A stretch of DNA of 64,000 bases from Aureibaculum luteum (GTDB taxonomy: Bacteria; Bacteroidota; Bacteroidia; Flavobacteriales; Flavobacteriaceae): positions 1 to 64,000 of the forward strand of contig NZ_QRGD01000005.1 of NCBI RefSeq assembly GCF_003449015.1. Direction: 5' to 3'. The notes beneath the pieces are model-generated. The model ran no database searches. It was not told the origin of the DNA and worked only from the letters and a program-made list of their open reading frames with translations. The position numbers and the translations under genes are program-made. Below are positions 19,501 to 28,247 of this stretch, piece by piece (the first letter of the stretch is position 1; each line of letters opens with the position of its first letter).

Positions 19501-19834
19501 ATAAACCAGCATAAACAACTCGGTTACAAGAACCTGTTGTAAATTTAGCACTACTTGAATTAAAAGTATTAGTATCACCATCAATATCAACAAAAACCAT
19601 ATCAATATCATTGTTACGATCTGTACCATTGTAAGGTTGATCACTAGTTTCTCCTAAAATGGAATTTCCGATAATTGTTAATTCTCCATTTATTCCAGTA
19701 GATTCAAATCTCTTTTCAAATGGAATTGTAGTTTGAGCACTGGAGATTAAAGGAAATATTAAAAGTGCCACTAATAATAAAAGCGTGATGTAAATAAAAT
19801 TACACTTTTGTGTAGTTTGTTGGGTTGATTTCAT
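16538..19834 (-). CDS. SprB-like type IX-secreted adhesin with gliding-motility C-terminal domain
   Basis: From ATG 19834 the protein is 1,098 residues: a signal peptide ending ISSAQ, a large N-terminal beta domain, and a DUF11-like segment (NTLPLNVTLDD). Repeated SprB-type units follow, with LCKDSEDGKVNVSI, PCNGNALSGRIDATG and CYGGSDGSININV as successive starts. A type B sorting domain closes it (IPNFFTPDGDGINDTWYP to the C terminus). It should cross the outer membrane by the type IX system and stay on the surface, for adhesion or gliding. A 21-residue N-terminal extension (start 19897) would displace the signal peptide. The SprF-like gene follows at once. Confidence 0.92.
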   Translation of the reverse strand: MKSTQQTTQKCNFIYITLLLLVALLIFPLISSAQTTIPFEKRFESTGINGELTIIGNSILGETSDQPYNGTDRNNDIDMVFVDIDGDTNTFNSSSAKFTTGSCNRVVYAGLYWGAVGAPSTPAPNEVKFKIPGGAYQLITADITDVSKREDLDLVFYKDVTSIVTSITNPNGDYYVADLSTNVGTNNAAGWSLVIVYEDPSEPRKYISTFDGMSAVRNSPNNVVDFSYSGFTTPPSGPVEGKVGVAALEGDLGLYGDHMQFKADGKTSFTSLYDDANDINNFFSSNITHDGVVDTDRNLNSSNTLGWDQKILDFTPLNGGNVLIGNGETGATVRVTNNVGGDHIFTFLNTFSINIIEPVLQVLTSVEDTSNNPITYNSPVQLGETVWYNVNFKNIGTDDATSTVVTNTLPLNVTLDDTTFEFLDASGTPLAAGLITHTFNAATRQITFTIDDTLVLRNSASDSYNIRYQVTASDNCFDYTDACTNLLQNTISSSYGGVTSGENVSDQPGLIGVNGCGLPNVGSMDLYVDTSSCQFDSTEEYCNNTLTISGHDGYNVYEWVDQNGNDLGTGQTISINGPGVYTVTQTKIGCTITTRTITVLGLDVTFTPSDALCKDSEDGKVNVSITDDAATFTYELSQAGSVIATEGPTAAKSYDFTGLDIGDYSVRVTNTDGCFDVFQFTIGEPTLLQATNSVLDNIMPCNGNALSGRIDATGTGGTPPYQYSINNGTSYQDSNIFEVSTEGDHTITVKDANGCTTTTVANIDFDPEIEYTVEKQDVLCYGGSDGSININVSQNTSGNALSYSIDGGTNYQPSSLFSGLVAGDYEIIIRKVKGVNTCETTESVTLSQLTFLEFTADAGFKCEGSENQIITAVATEYENEVEFSLDGGSYQTSNVFEDVANGEHTVRVRNTSTGCTDEPVVVLVEAYTPVSFNVDNSANSLVEYVVNATNGEPEYQYAMLKNTDKLISPEVKDEDFGSTNVFTVSGAGFYTFYVKDNKGCIVSEIIEVKDIEIPNFFTPDGDGINDTWYPRNIAIYPNITVKIFDRYQRLIKEYKGIQQSWNGVYKGKLLPSGDYWYIIKLNAASDKREFKGNFTLYR

Positions 19835-20072
19835 TTTGTACAAGTATTTAGCGAATGAATAAGTAAAACGCGAGTTTGTGTTCTTTAGTATATACATAAC
19901 AACTAATGAACAAAAATTCCTACCCTAAATATTAAAATAAACTATTATTGCACTAAAAATGAAGAACTTGGAAGGCATTAAATTTTCTTTTAAAATGTGT
20001 TCTTTTTTATAAAAAACCTTTCAAAATTGAAAATTAAAACGCAAACGTCTTGCCAGAAAAACTTTGGAGTAT

Positions 20073-20861
20073 TTAATTGTTTTTTATACTGTTTTTTACA
20101 ATAGATAACAATACGTATAATACTATAATTAAAGGGATTGCGTAGATGTAAAAGAACACTACGAGTACTGTAGAAATTACCAAAAAGGAAAGTTCTATAT
20201 AATTATTGCTTAAAGAAAAGTTTTTAAATTTTAAAGAGAAAAGTGGAATTTCCGCATTCATTAAAAAACTAAAGAGAAGGGTAATAGCAATTAAAAAATA
20301 TGGATTTGATACTAGATTAAAAATAAAATCATTATTACCAAAAGCTAAAATTACGGGTAGACTGAGCACGAATAATGCCATAGCAGGAGTTGGTAACCCA
20401 ATAAATGATGAAGTTTGACGATCATCTAAGTTAAATTTTGCTAAACGATAAGCAGCTGCTAATGTTAAAACTATTCCAACAAATGGTAATAGTTGTACTG
20501 TGTGAATTTTAAAACCAATCCAATTCAAAGATTCGGTTTTTTCAAAAATTGAGGCTTCAAATGAATTATGATTTAGAGAACTTAGAATTAACTGAAACAT
20601 TACAATACCGGGTACCACCCCACTTGTAACAACATCAGCTAACGAATCTAATTGCAACCCCAATTCACTCTGTACATTTAATAACCTTGCTGCCAAACCA
20701 TCAAAAAAGTCAAAAAAGATACCAATCAACACAAAAATAGCTGCAGTTACTAAGTCATTATTCGCAGCAAAAAGCACAGCGATTACACCAGAAAACAGAT
20801 TCAATAATGTTATAATATTTGGGATTTGCTTTTTTATGACGTTAGGTTTTAGGGTAAACAA
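20073..20861 (-). CDS. pssA: CDP-diacylglycerol-serine O-phosphatidyltransferase
   Basis: A 262-residue multi-helix membrane enzyme making phosphatidylserine from CDP-diacylglycerol and serine, the precursor of phosphatidylethanolamine. The CDP-alcohol phosphotransferase signature DGxxARxxxxxxxxGxxxDxxxD is intact as DGLAARLLNVQSELGLQLDS followed by LAD. Helices are predicted throughout, beginning with ITLLNLFSGVIAVLFA. The length is usual for the Bacteroidota type II enzyme. It is divergent from parE. Confidence 0.93.
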   Translation of the reverse strand: MFTLKPNVIKKQIPNIITLLNLFSGVIAVLFAANNDLVTAAIFVLIGIFFDFFDGLAARLLNVQSELGLQLDSLADVVTSGVVPGIVMFQLILSSLNHNSFEASIFEKTESLNWIGFKIHTVQLLPFVGIVLTLAAAYRLAKFNLDDRQTSSFIGLPTPAMALFVLSLPVILAFGNNDFIFNLVSNPYFLIAITLLFSFLMNAEIPLFSLKFKNFSLSNNYIELSFLVISTVLVVFFYIYAIPLIIVLYVLLSIVKNSIKNN

Positions 20862-20937
20862 ATTTAAAGAAATATTAATAAAATCAATTCAAACATTAAT
20901 TTATTAAATTATGTTAATAAAATATAGGGATACCTTT

Positions 20938-20966
20938 TTGTAATTTATTATGATTTCTTACTTTAG
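20938..20966 (+). promoter_or_regulatory. Probable promoter of parE-parC
   Basis: TTG (20938-20940), 18 nt, then TACTTTAG (20959-20966): one mismatch and one spacer base from the Bacteroidota consensus. It covers the upstream in-frame ATG at 20950, which supports ATG 20995 as the true parE start. Confidence 0.5.
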
Positions 20967-20994
20967 CAAACATACAAAAATCCCAAGCAACTTA

Positions 20995-22851
20995 ATGTCA
21001 GAACAAACCAAATATACTGAAGATAACATTAGATCACTAGACTGGAAAGAGCATATTCGTATGCGTCCTGGTATGTATATTGGTAAATTAGGTGATGGCT
21101 CTTCTGCTGATGATGGTATCTATATCCTTATAAAAGAGGTGATTGACAATTCTATTGACGAATATGTAATGGGTGCTGGAAAAACCATAGAAATTTCAGT
21201 AAAAGATAAAGTAGTGACTGTAAGAGATTATGGTCGTGGTATTCCGCTTGGAAAGGTGGTTGATGTAGTTTCTAAAATGAATACGGGTGGTAAGTACGAT
21301 TCTAGAGCTTTTAAAAAATCAGTGGGCCTAAATGGAGTGGGTACAAAGGCTGTAAATGCCTTATCATCGCATTTTAAAGTACAATCGGTTCGTGACAATA
21401 AATCTAAAATTGCTGAATTTGAACAGGGTAACTTGACTTTAGATGATGAAATTCATGAGTCTTCATTACGAAAAGGTACTAAAGTTAGCTTTACACCTGA
21501 CGAAATCATTTTTAACAATTACAAATACAGAAACGAGTATATCATAAAAATGATTAAAAATTATGTCTATCTCAATACCGGATTGACTATACTTTTTAAT
21601 GGTGAAAAATATTTTTCTGAAAATGGCCTAAAAGATTTATTGGAAGAAAATATTGCTGAAGACGATATGGTTTACCCAATCATACACTTGCAAGGTGAAG
21701 ATATAGAAATTGCTTTAACGCATAGTAAATCGCAATACAGCGAAGAATTTCACTCTTTTGTAAATGGTCAACACACCACACAGGGTGGTACACACCAAAA
21801 TGCCTTTAGAGAAGCTGTTGTAAAAACGGTACGTGATTTTTTTGGAAAGAACTATGAAGCATCAGATGTCAGAAAATCTGTAGTATCTGCCATTAGCGTA
21901 AAGGTTATGGAACCTGTTTTTGAAAGTCAAACCAAAACAAAATTGGGATCCACAGAAATGGGTGGAAAATTACCCACAGTACGGACTTTTATCCTTGATT
22001 TTGTTAAGCGAAACTTGGATAACTACTTGCATAAAAATCCAGCTACAGCTGAACATATGCAAAGGAAAATCTTACAAGCAGAACGCGAGCGTAAAGATTT
22101 ATCAGGTATTAGAAAACTAGCCAGAGATAGAGCAAAAAAAGCCAATTTACACAATAAGAAATTACGAGATTGCCGTGTTCATTTAGGTGATATGAAAAAA
22201 GAAAACCGTTTAGATAGCACCTTGTTTATTACGGAGGGTGATTCTGCAAGTGGGTCAATCACAAAATCACGTAATGTAAATACACAGGCAGTATTCAGTT
22301 TAAGAGGGAAGCCTCTGAATTCCTTTGGCATGAGCAAAAAAATCGTTTATGAAAATGAAGAATTTAATTTATTACAAGCAGCTTTAAATATTGAAGATGG
22401 TATAGAAAACCTAAGATATAACAATATTGTAATTGCTACTGATGCGGATGTTGATGGTATGCATATCCGATTGTTATTGATTACTTTTTTCTTACAGTTT
22501 TTCCCTGAATTGATAAAAGAAGGACATTTATTTATTCTGGACACTCCACTCTTTAGGGTGAGAGACAAAAAAGAAACCTTTTATTGCTATTCAGAAAAAG
22601 AAAAGAAAGATGCCATTAAAAAATTAAGAGGTAAGCCAGAAATGACACGGTTTAAAGGGTTAGGAGAGATATCACCTGACGAGTTTGCAAACTTTATTGG
22701 AGATAGCATTCGGTTAGACCCTGTGATGCTTGACAAAGAAATGTCTATAGAACAATTGTTGACTTTTTATATGGGTAAAAACACCCCTGACCGTCAAAAA
22801 TTTATTATTAATAATCTAAAAGTTGAACTTGATTTAGTTGAAGAAGTATAA
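20995..22851 (+). CDS. parE: DNA topoisomerase IV subunit B
   Basis: ATPase subunit of the type IIA enzyme that unlinks daughter chromosomes. From ATG 20995 it begins [17 protein letters not shown], followed by [11 protein letters not shown] and the GHKL ATP site ([30 protein letters not shown]). The Toprim domain has EGDSASGS and the [10 protein letters not shown] metal triad. EGDSASGS in place of EGDSAGGS, plus the short length (618), points to ParE rather than GyrB. Its stop TAA overlaps the ATG of the downstream subunit A gene, so the two are translationally coupled. Confidence 0.93.
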   Translation: MSEQTKYTEDNIRSLDWKEHIRMRPGMYIGKLGDGSSADDGIYILIKEVIDNSIDEYVMGAGKTIEISVKDKVVTVRDYGRGIPLGKVVDVVSKMNTGGKYDSRAFKKSVGLNGVGTKAVNALSSHFKVQSVRDNKSKIAEFEQGNLTLDDEIHESSLRKGTKVSFTPDEIIFNNYKYRNEYIIKMIKNYVYLNTGLTILFNGEKYFSENGLKDLLEENIAEDDMVYPIIHLQGEDIEIALTHSKSQYSEEFHSFVNGQHTTQGGTHQNAFREAVVKTVRDFFGKNYEASDVRKSVVSAISVKVMEPVFESQTKTKLGSTEMGGKLPTVRTFILDFVKRNLDNYLHKNPATAEHMQRKILQAERERKDLSGIRKLARDRAKKANLHNKKLRDCRVHLGDMKKENRLDSTLFITEGDSASGSITKSRNVNTQAVFSLRGKPLNSFGMSKKIVYENEEFNLLQAALNIEDGIENLRYNNIVIATDADVDGMHIRLLLITFFLQFFPELIKEGHLFILDTPLFRVRDKKETFYCYSEKEKKDAIKKLRGKPEMTRFKGLGEISPDEFANFIGDSIRLDPVMLDKEMSIEQLLTFYMGKNTPDRQKFIINNLKVELDLVEEV

Positions 22852-25547
22852 TGTTAGAAGAAGAAGAAAACCAACCCGAAAATAATCAAGAAAACCTTTC
22901 AGATGAAACCATAACTAAGGTTTCAGGCATGTATAAAGACTGGTTTTTAGACTACGCTTCCTATGTAATATTAGAACGTGCGGTACCTGCCATTGATGAT
23001 GGTTTAAAACCTGTGCAGCGTCGTATTATGCAGTCTATGAAAGATTTAGACGACGGTCGTTACAATAAGGTTGCCAATTTAGTGGGGCACACCATGCAGT
23101 ACCATCCACATGGAGATGCTAGTATTGCCGATGCTATGGTGCAATTAGGCCAAAAAGAATTACTTATTGACATGCAAGGAAACTGGGGTAATATCCTTAC
23201 TGGGGATAGAGCTGCAGCTTCAAGATATATAGAAGCCAGATTGTCAAAATTTGCCTTAGAAGTTGTTTTTAATCCGAAAACTACGGAATGGCAATCCTCT
23301 TATGACGGTCGCCGTAAGGAACCAATCGATTTACCGGTTAAATTCCCGCTATTATTAGCACAAGGAGCTGAAGGTATTGCCGTAGGTTTATCAACAAAAA
23401 TACTACCACATAATTTTAATGAACTGATTGATGCCTCTATAAAGCACCTAAAAGGGAAAAGTTTTGTACTTATTCCTGATTTTTTAACAGGAGGTATTGC
23501 TGATATTACTAATTATAACGAAGGCAAACGAGGAGGTAAAGTTAGAGTGCGTTCAAAAATATCTCAATTTGATAAAAACACCCTAGTTATCAACGAAATA
23601 CCTTTCGGTACCACAACCTCTTCTTTAATTGATTCTGTACTTAAAGCGAATGATAAAGGCAAAATAAAAATAAAGAAAATAGAAGATAATACGGCTGCTG
23701 CAGTTGAAATATTAGTGCATTTACCTAATGGTGTTTCGCCTGATAAAACGATAGATGCCCTATATGCTTTTACCAATTGCGAAGTTTCTATTTCGCCACT
23801 CTGTTGTATCATTGAAAACAATAAACCTATTTTTATTGGTGTTCATGAAATGTTACGTAAATCTACCGATCATACGGTAGCATTATTAAAACAAGAACTT
23901 GAAATTCAACTTCAAGAATTAGAAGAACAATGGCATTTCGCGTCTTTAGAACGTATTTTTATTGAAAATAGAATCTATCGTGACATAGAAGAGGAAGAAA
24001 CATGGAAAGGAGTAATTGCCGCCATAGACAAAGGCTTAAAACCACATACTAAACATTTAAAAAGGAAGGTTACTGAAGAAGATATTGTTCGTTTAACGGA
24101 AATAAGAATTAAAAAAATATCAAAATTTGATATTGATAAAGCCAAGCAATTTATTGAAAGCCTTGAAGATAAAATTGCTGAAGTAAAACATCATTTGGCG
24201 AATTTAATAGTGTTTGCTATCGATTACTTTAAGAATTTAAAGGAAAAATACGGCAAAGACAAAGACCGTAAAACAGAAATTAGAATCTTTGAAGACATTG
24301 TAGCCACTAAGGTTGCTATGAAAAATGCAAAACTTTATGTGAACCGTAAAGAAGGATTTTTCGGAACCTCTTTACGTAAGGATGAATTTGTAGCTGATTG
24401 TGCTGACATTGATGACATTATTGTTTTTCTAGAAGATGGTAGAATGATCGTTTCAAAAATAGATTCCAAAACTTTTGTCGGTAAAAATATTATACATATT
24501 GCTATTTTCAAGAAAAAGGACAAGCGAACGGTGTATAATATGATTTATCGCGACGGTAAGGCTGGCCCAACTTACATGAAGCGTTTTTCTGTCACCAGTA
24601 TTACCAGAGATAAAGATTATGATCTGACTGCTGGAAACAAAGACTCTAGCGTACTCTATTTTTCTGCGAACCCAAATGGTGAAGCGGAAGTAGTAATAGT
24701 GTATTTAAGAGCTTTAGGTAATGTTAAAAAATTAAAGTGGGACATTGATTTTGCAGATTTAGCAATAAAAGGTCGTAGTAGTAAAGGGAATACCGTTACA
24801 AAACATGCCGTTAAAAAAATAGAACTTAAGGAAAGAGGAATTTCGACACTTAAGCCTCGTAAAATTTGGTTTGACGATACTGTACAACGTTTAAATGTTG
24901 AAAACAGGGGTGATTTGTTAGGTGAATTTACTGCTGAAGATCGTTTGTTGATTATCACGCAGTCGGGAACAGTAAAAACGATAATGCCTGAACTATCTGC
25001 TCATTTTGATGATGATATGATTATTCTTGAAAAATGGATTCCAAACAAACCTATTTCTGCAATTCATTATGATGGTGAAAAAGAACGCTATTATGTCAAA
25101 CGTTTTATGATTGACAATCCGAACAAGGAAGAAATATTCATTTCAGAACATGCAAAATCACAACTTGAAATTGTAGCTACTGATTTCAGACCCATTGCCG
25201 AAGTTATCTTCTCTAAACGGGCCTTAGAAAATGAAACGGTAAACTTTGAAGAATTTATTGCGGTAAAAGGCATTAAGGCAATTGGAAATCAATTGACTAC
25301 AGATAAAATAAAACAAGTTAATTTACTAGAGCCGCTACCCTATTTAGAGCCCGAAGTAAATACAGTTGAAGTGGTTGAAGAAGAAGAAATAGACAACGAA
25401 ACAGAAGCTACTGCCCCCATAAAAGACACTGAAAAACCAGCTACTAAAGAAACAAAAGAAGACAGTAATGATGATGATGGTAATGATGAAGATGGTGATG
25501 ATGGTGATGATGGTGATGATGAAGATAGGCAAATAACGTTGTTTTAA
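22851..25547 (+). CDS. parC: DNA topoisomerase IV subunit A
   Basis: An 898-residue breakage-reunion subunit. The active-site tyrosine is expected in the segment GDRAAASRYIEARLS (about residue 125); the QRRIMQSM and HTMQYHPHGDASIADAM motifs are also in place. The C-terminal third is a beta-pinwheel with diverged blades. The last 60 residues are extremely acidic (many D, E and G), then end QITLF. That acidic tail is encoded by a GAT/GGT-rich tandem stretch (25465-25530). Pairing with parE and the length argue for ParC over GyrA. Confidence 0.92.
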   Translation: MLEEEENQPENNQENLSDETITKVSGMYKDWFLDYASYVILERAVPAIDDGLKPVQRRIMQSMKDLDDGRYNKVANLVGHTMQYHPHGDASIADAMVQLGQKELLIDMQGNWGNILTGDRAAASRYIEARLSKFALEVVFNPKTTEWQSSYDGRRKEPIDLPVKFPLLLAQGAEGIAVGLSTKILPHNFNELIDASIKHLKGKSFVLIPDFLTGGIADITNYNEGKRGGKVRVRSKISQFDKNTLVINEIPFGTTTSSLIDSVLKANDKGKIKIKKIEDNTAAAVEILVHLPNGVSPDKTIDALYAFTNCEVSISPLCCIIENNKPIFIGVHEMLRKSTDHTVALLKQELEIQLQELEEQWHFASLERIFIENRIYRDIEEEETWKGVIAAIDKGLKPHTKHLKRKVTEEDIVRLTEIRIKKISKFDIDKAKQFIESLEDKIAEVKHHLANLIVFAIDYFKNLKEKYGKDKDRKTEIRIFEDIVATKVAMKNAKLYVNRKEGFFGTSLRKDEFVADCADIDDIIVFLEDGRMIVSKIDSKTFVGKNIIHIAIFKKKDKRTVYNMIYRDGKAGPTYMKRFSVTSITRDKDYDLTAGNKDSSVLYFSANPNGEAEVVIVYLRALGNVKKLKWDIDFADLAIKGRSSKGNTVTKHAVKKIELKERGISTLKPRKIWFDDTVQRLNVENRGDLLGEFTAEDRLLIITQSGTVKTIMPELSAHFDDDMIILEKWIPNKPISAIHYDGEKERYYVKRFMIDNPNKEEIFISEHAKSQLEIVATDFRPIAEVIFSKRALENETVNFEEFIAVKGIKAIGNQLTTDKIKQVNLLEPLPYLEPEVNTVEVVEEEEIDNETEATAPIKDTEKPATKETKEDSNDDDGNDEDGDDGDDGDDEDRQITLF
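25465..25530 (+). repeat. GAT/GGT trinucleotide-rich coding repeat
   Basis: Tandem GATGATGGT-type units inside the 3' end of parC encode an Asp/Gly/Glu tail. The units GGTGATGAT follow each other at least three times. Simple in-frame arrays like this can change length by slippage. Confidence 0.7.
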
Positions 25548-25618
25548 AATGGCAATGTGTTTTTAAATTTTGATTAAATAGTAAAAAGGATATAAACACT
25601 CCCGAAGCATCGGAACGT

Positions 25619-25657
25619 TTAGCTAGCCATACAAGCTAATTAAACGCATTGCGTTTA
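25619..25657. promoter_or_regulatory. Paired hairpins in the leader of the LRR-Roc-COR gene
   Basis: Two inverted repeats lie back to back, 21 bp before the start codon. TTAGCT/AGCTAA occupies 25619-25624 with 25634-25639. TAAACGC-ATT-GCGTTTA occupies 25641-25657 and is perfect. They could be an operator, an RNA element or the left edge of the inserted island. No T tract follows, so they are not a terminator. Confidence 0.4.
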
Positions 25658-25677
25658 TACAATTGTTTTAAACCATT

Positions 25678-28071
25678 ATGAGAAAGATTCTACATAAAAT
25701 AGAAACATGTAAAAAAAATAAGAAAAAAGCCTTTTATATTAATAATACTGATCATGAAGAGCTTCCTACTGAAATTTCAGAATTAACACATATTACTGTT
25801 TTAGACTTAAGCAACAATAGAATCAAAAAAATTCCTAGCCAAATAGGAGAATTAAGAAACCTTAAAATACTTGATTTAAGGAACAATGAACTAGAAGAGC
25901 TTCCTTATGAAATTAGTTTTTTAAATCATCTAGAAGAATTGCATTTAGAAGGAAACAAGCTATTAAGTCTTCCTTTTGAAATAGTCAATCTATCTTCATT
26001 AAGAGGTATATACCTTGATGGAAATCCTTTAACTAAACCTCCAATTGAAGTTGCTCATAGGGGAATCGTTTCGATTAGAAACTATTTTGAATCAATTATT
26101 AATTCTAAGGAAAACATAAAACTTTTCGAAGCAAAACTATTAATTGTAGGTGAAGGTAACGTGGGTAAAACATGTTTAATGAATAATATTTTATCCATCG
26201 ACAACTCAATGGATATTGGAACAACAGAGGGTATCGATATTAAAGAATGGAAAATTGATAATGAAAGTTTAAATTACCGAATCAACATTTGGGATTTTGG
26301 AGGTCAAGAAATATATCATTCAACTCATCAATTTTTTTTAACAAAACGTTCAATGTATGTCTTTGTCTGGACAGCTAGAACTGATGATAATCTAATTAGT
26401 TTTGATTATTGGTTAAATATTATAAAATTATTAGGAGATAATCCACCGGTGTTTGTTGTACAAAACAAAATAGATGAAAGAATTAAAAATATAGATGAAA
26501 CTTTAATTAGTGAAAAATTTGAAAATATTGTTGGATTTCATAAAATTAGTGCAACAACTGGTACGAATACTATAGAACTAATTTCAGATATTAAAAAGGA
26601 ATTACGTTTATTAGATCATTTGGGTGACACTTTGCCTAAAGTTTGGATGGATATACGTGAAGTATTAGAAACAATAAATAAAGAATTTATTTCGTTAACC
26701 GAATACTTGGATATATGTGATAACCATAAACTAACTAATAAGCAAGCCCTTTTTCTGAGTCAATACTATCATGATATAGGTGTCTTTCTTCATTTCCAGG
26801 AAAACCCTATTCTAAAAAAAATAATATTCCTAAAACCAGAATGGGCAACAAATGCTGTATATAGATTAATAGACACAAAAAAGGTTATTACTAATTTTGG
26901 TAAATTTTCATTTTCTGAATTATCAACTTTTTGGGATGACTATCCAAGTGATAATTTTATTCATTTAATAGAGTTAATGAAAAAATTTGAATTATGCTTT
27001 AATATTAATGACACAAATAATTATATAATTCCTGAATTACTTAGTAATAAATCTATTCCTTATAAATTATCTGATGAAGTTATATTAACTGTAAGATATC
27101 GGTATGAATTTATGCCGAAAGGAATAATCACTAGGTTAATCGTTAGATTGCACGATTTAATAATGGATGAATTATACTGGAAAAATGGTATAGTAATTGA
27201 AAATGAAGGCACACAATCAATTATAAAAAGTGATAAATTTATTGGCGTACTAGATATCTCAATTTCTGGATATAATAAAACGGGGTTATTGAGCATAATA
27301 ACTAGAGAAATTGATTATATACATAAATCATTAAATTACCCCTTAGTTGAACGCCTCGTTCCTTGTATATGTAGCGATTGTTGTGATTCTCAAAAACCTC
27401 ATTATTTCAGTTACGACGTTCTCAAAAAATACCAAACTAAAGAAAAATCTAAAATAGTATGTCCCATAAGTATTGAGGATATATATATTCAACAAGCAAT
27501 CATCGGAATTGAAGGTAAATACCCTTTGGGGACAAAAGAAGGTAATAGTCTGTTAAAAAAATTGAAAGAATGTAAATTCGGAAAAAGTGATTGGCAAGAA
27601 TACGAACTAATCGGAATTGCTATTTTTAAATATCTCTTTCAAGATGATTTTGATTCTTATTCTGCAACTTCACAGTCAGTTTCGAATAATGGACATAAGA
27701 GAACAGATTTAGTAATCAATAATAATTTTAAAGAAAGTAATTCTTTTTGGGGTCGAGCTTTCCATGAGTATAATAGCCAAATTATCATTATAGATTTCAA
27801 AAACTATACTTCTAAGTTAAATCAAAATGAATTTTTTATTCCTTCAAAATATTTAAAAAAATCAGTTAGTAATTTTGGTATAGTTGTTAGTCGAAGAGGA
27901 ATTGATTCCGGTGCTATTAATGAGCAAAAGAGATTACTTAATGATAATGGAAAACTAATCCTTTCTATTAAAGATTTGGATATTATTAATATGATAAAAC
28001 TGAAAATGAAAGGTAGTGATCCTAAAAAGATTTTGGATGAGATATTATATAATTTTCTAAGAACGAATTAA
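25678..28071 (+). CDS. LRR-Roc-COR (Roco) GTPase with C-terminal PD-(D/E)XK-like nuclease region
   Basis: A 797-residue multidomain protein. Residues about 30-130 are four 23-residue leucine-rich repeats (LxxLxLxxNxLxxLP). The Roc GTPase has P-loop GEGNVGKT (158-165), DFGGQE (206-211) and NKID (263-266). A COR-like region follows (FLKPEWA, 384-390), then a Cys cluster CICSDCC (563-569). The last 170 residues carry GHKRTDLV (D677) and IIIIDFKNY (D706, K708), the D...(D/E)xK arrangement of restriction-type nucleases. Known Roco proteins are dimerising GTPase switches; the nuclease and defence roles are inferred. It is the first gene of an AT-rich island between parC and housekeeping genes. Confidence 0.8.
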   Translation: MRKILHKIETCKKNKKKAFYINNTDHEELPTEISELTHITVLDLSNNRIKKIPSQIGELRNLKILDLRNNELEELPYEISFLNHLEELHLEGNKLLSLPFEIVNLSSLRGIYLDGNPLTKPPIEVAHRGIVSIRNYFESIINSKENIKLFEAKLLIVGEGNVGKTCLMNNILSIDNSMDIGTTEGIDIKEWKIDNESLNYRINIWDFGGQEIYHSTHQFFLTKRSMYVFVWTARTDDNLISFDYWLNIIKLLGDNPPVFVVQNKIDERIKNIDETLISEKFENIVGFHKISATTGTNTIELISDIKKELRLLDHLGDTLPKVWMDIREVLETINKEFISLTEYLDICDNHKLTNKQALFLSQYYHDIGVFLHFQENPILKKIIFLKPEWATNAVYRLIDTKKVITNFGKFSFSELSTFWDDYPSDNFIHLIELMKKFELCFNINDTNNYIIPELLSNKSIPYKLSDEVILTVRYRYEFMPKGIITRLIVRLHDLIMDELYWKNGIVIENEGTQSIIKSDKFIGVLDISISGYNKTGLLSIITREIDYIHKSLNYPLVERLVPCICSDCCDSQKPHYFSYDVLKKYQTKEKSKIVCPISIEDIYIQQAIIGIEGKYPLGTKEGNSLLKKLKECKFGKSDWQEYELIGIAIFKYLFQDDFDSYSATSQSVSNNGHKRTDLVINNNFKESNSFWGRAFHEYNSQIIIIDFKNYTSKLNQNEFFIPSKYLKKSVSNFGIVVSRRGIDSGAINEQKRLLNDNGKLILSIKDLDIINMIKLKMKGSDPKKILDEILYNFLRTN

Positions 28072-28106
28072 TAAAACCATACCTCACAATGATTATAAAC
28101 AAGACA

Positions 28107-28114
28107 TATATTTG
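28107..28114 (+). promoter_or_regulatory. Candidate -7 promoter element upstream of the AbiC-like gene
   Basis: TATATTTG matches the Bacteroidota -7 box in the 176-bp gap after the Roco gene. No TTG stands 19 nt upstream, so only half of the promoter is supported. If real, the next two genes form their own transcript. Confidence 0.4.
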
Positions 28115-28247
28115 TAATTAAACCGAAGTTTTTAGTATTTACTTCACCAAATCTTTTGATTTGACTATAAAAAAAAAAGAAATCGACCGCAAAATGCACA
28201 AGTTTTCTCTAATTGTATTAAACAAATGTGGTGTTAATTTTAAAAAA

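Noticed and set aside
20073-22851. Calling the gene at 20995 gyrB
   Set aside because: The EGDSASGS motif, short length and direct coupling to a parC-type subunit favour topoisomerase IV.
25344-25532. Minus-strand frame of isoleucine/threonine repeats over the parC tail
   Set aside because: It is the antisense reading of the GAT/GGT tract; composition is low-complexity and the sense frame is a well-supported gene.
25678-28071. Reading the Roco gene as a simple LRR protein or eukaryote-like contaminant
   Set aside because: All GTPase motifs, the COR region and bacterial flanking genes are present, and bacterial Roco proteins are an established group.
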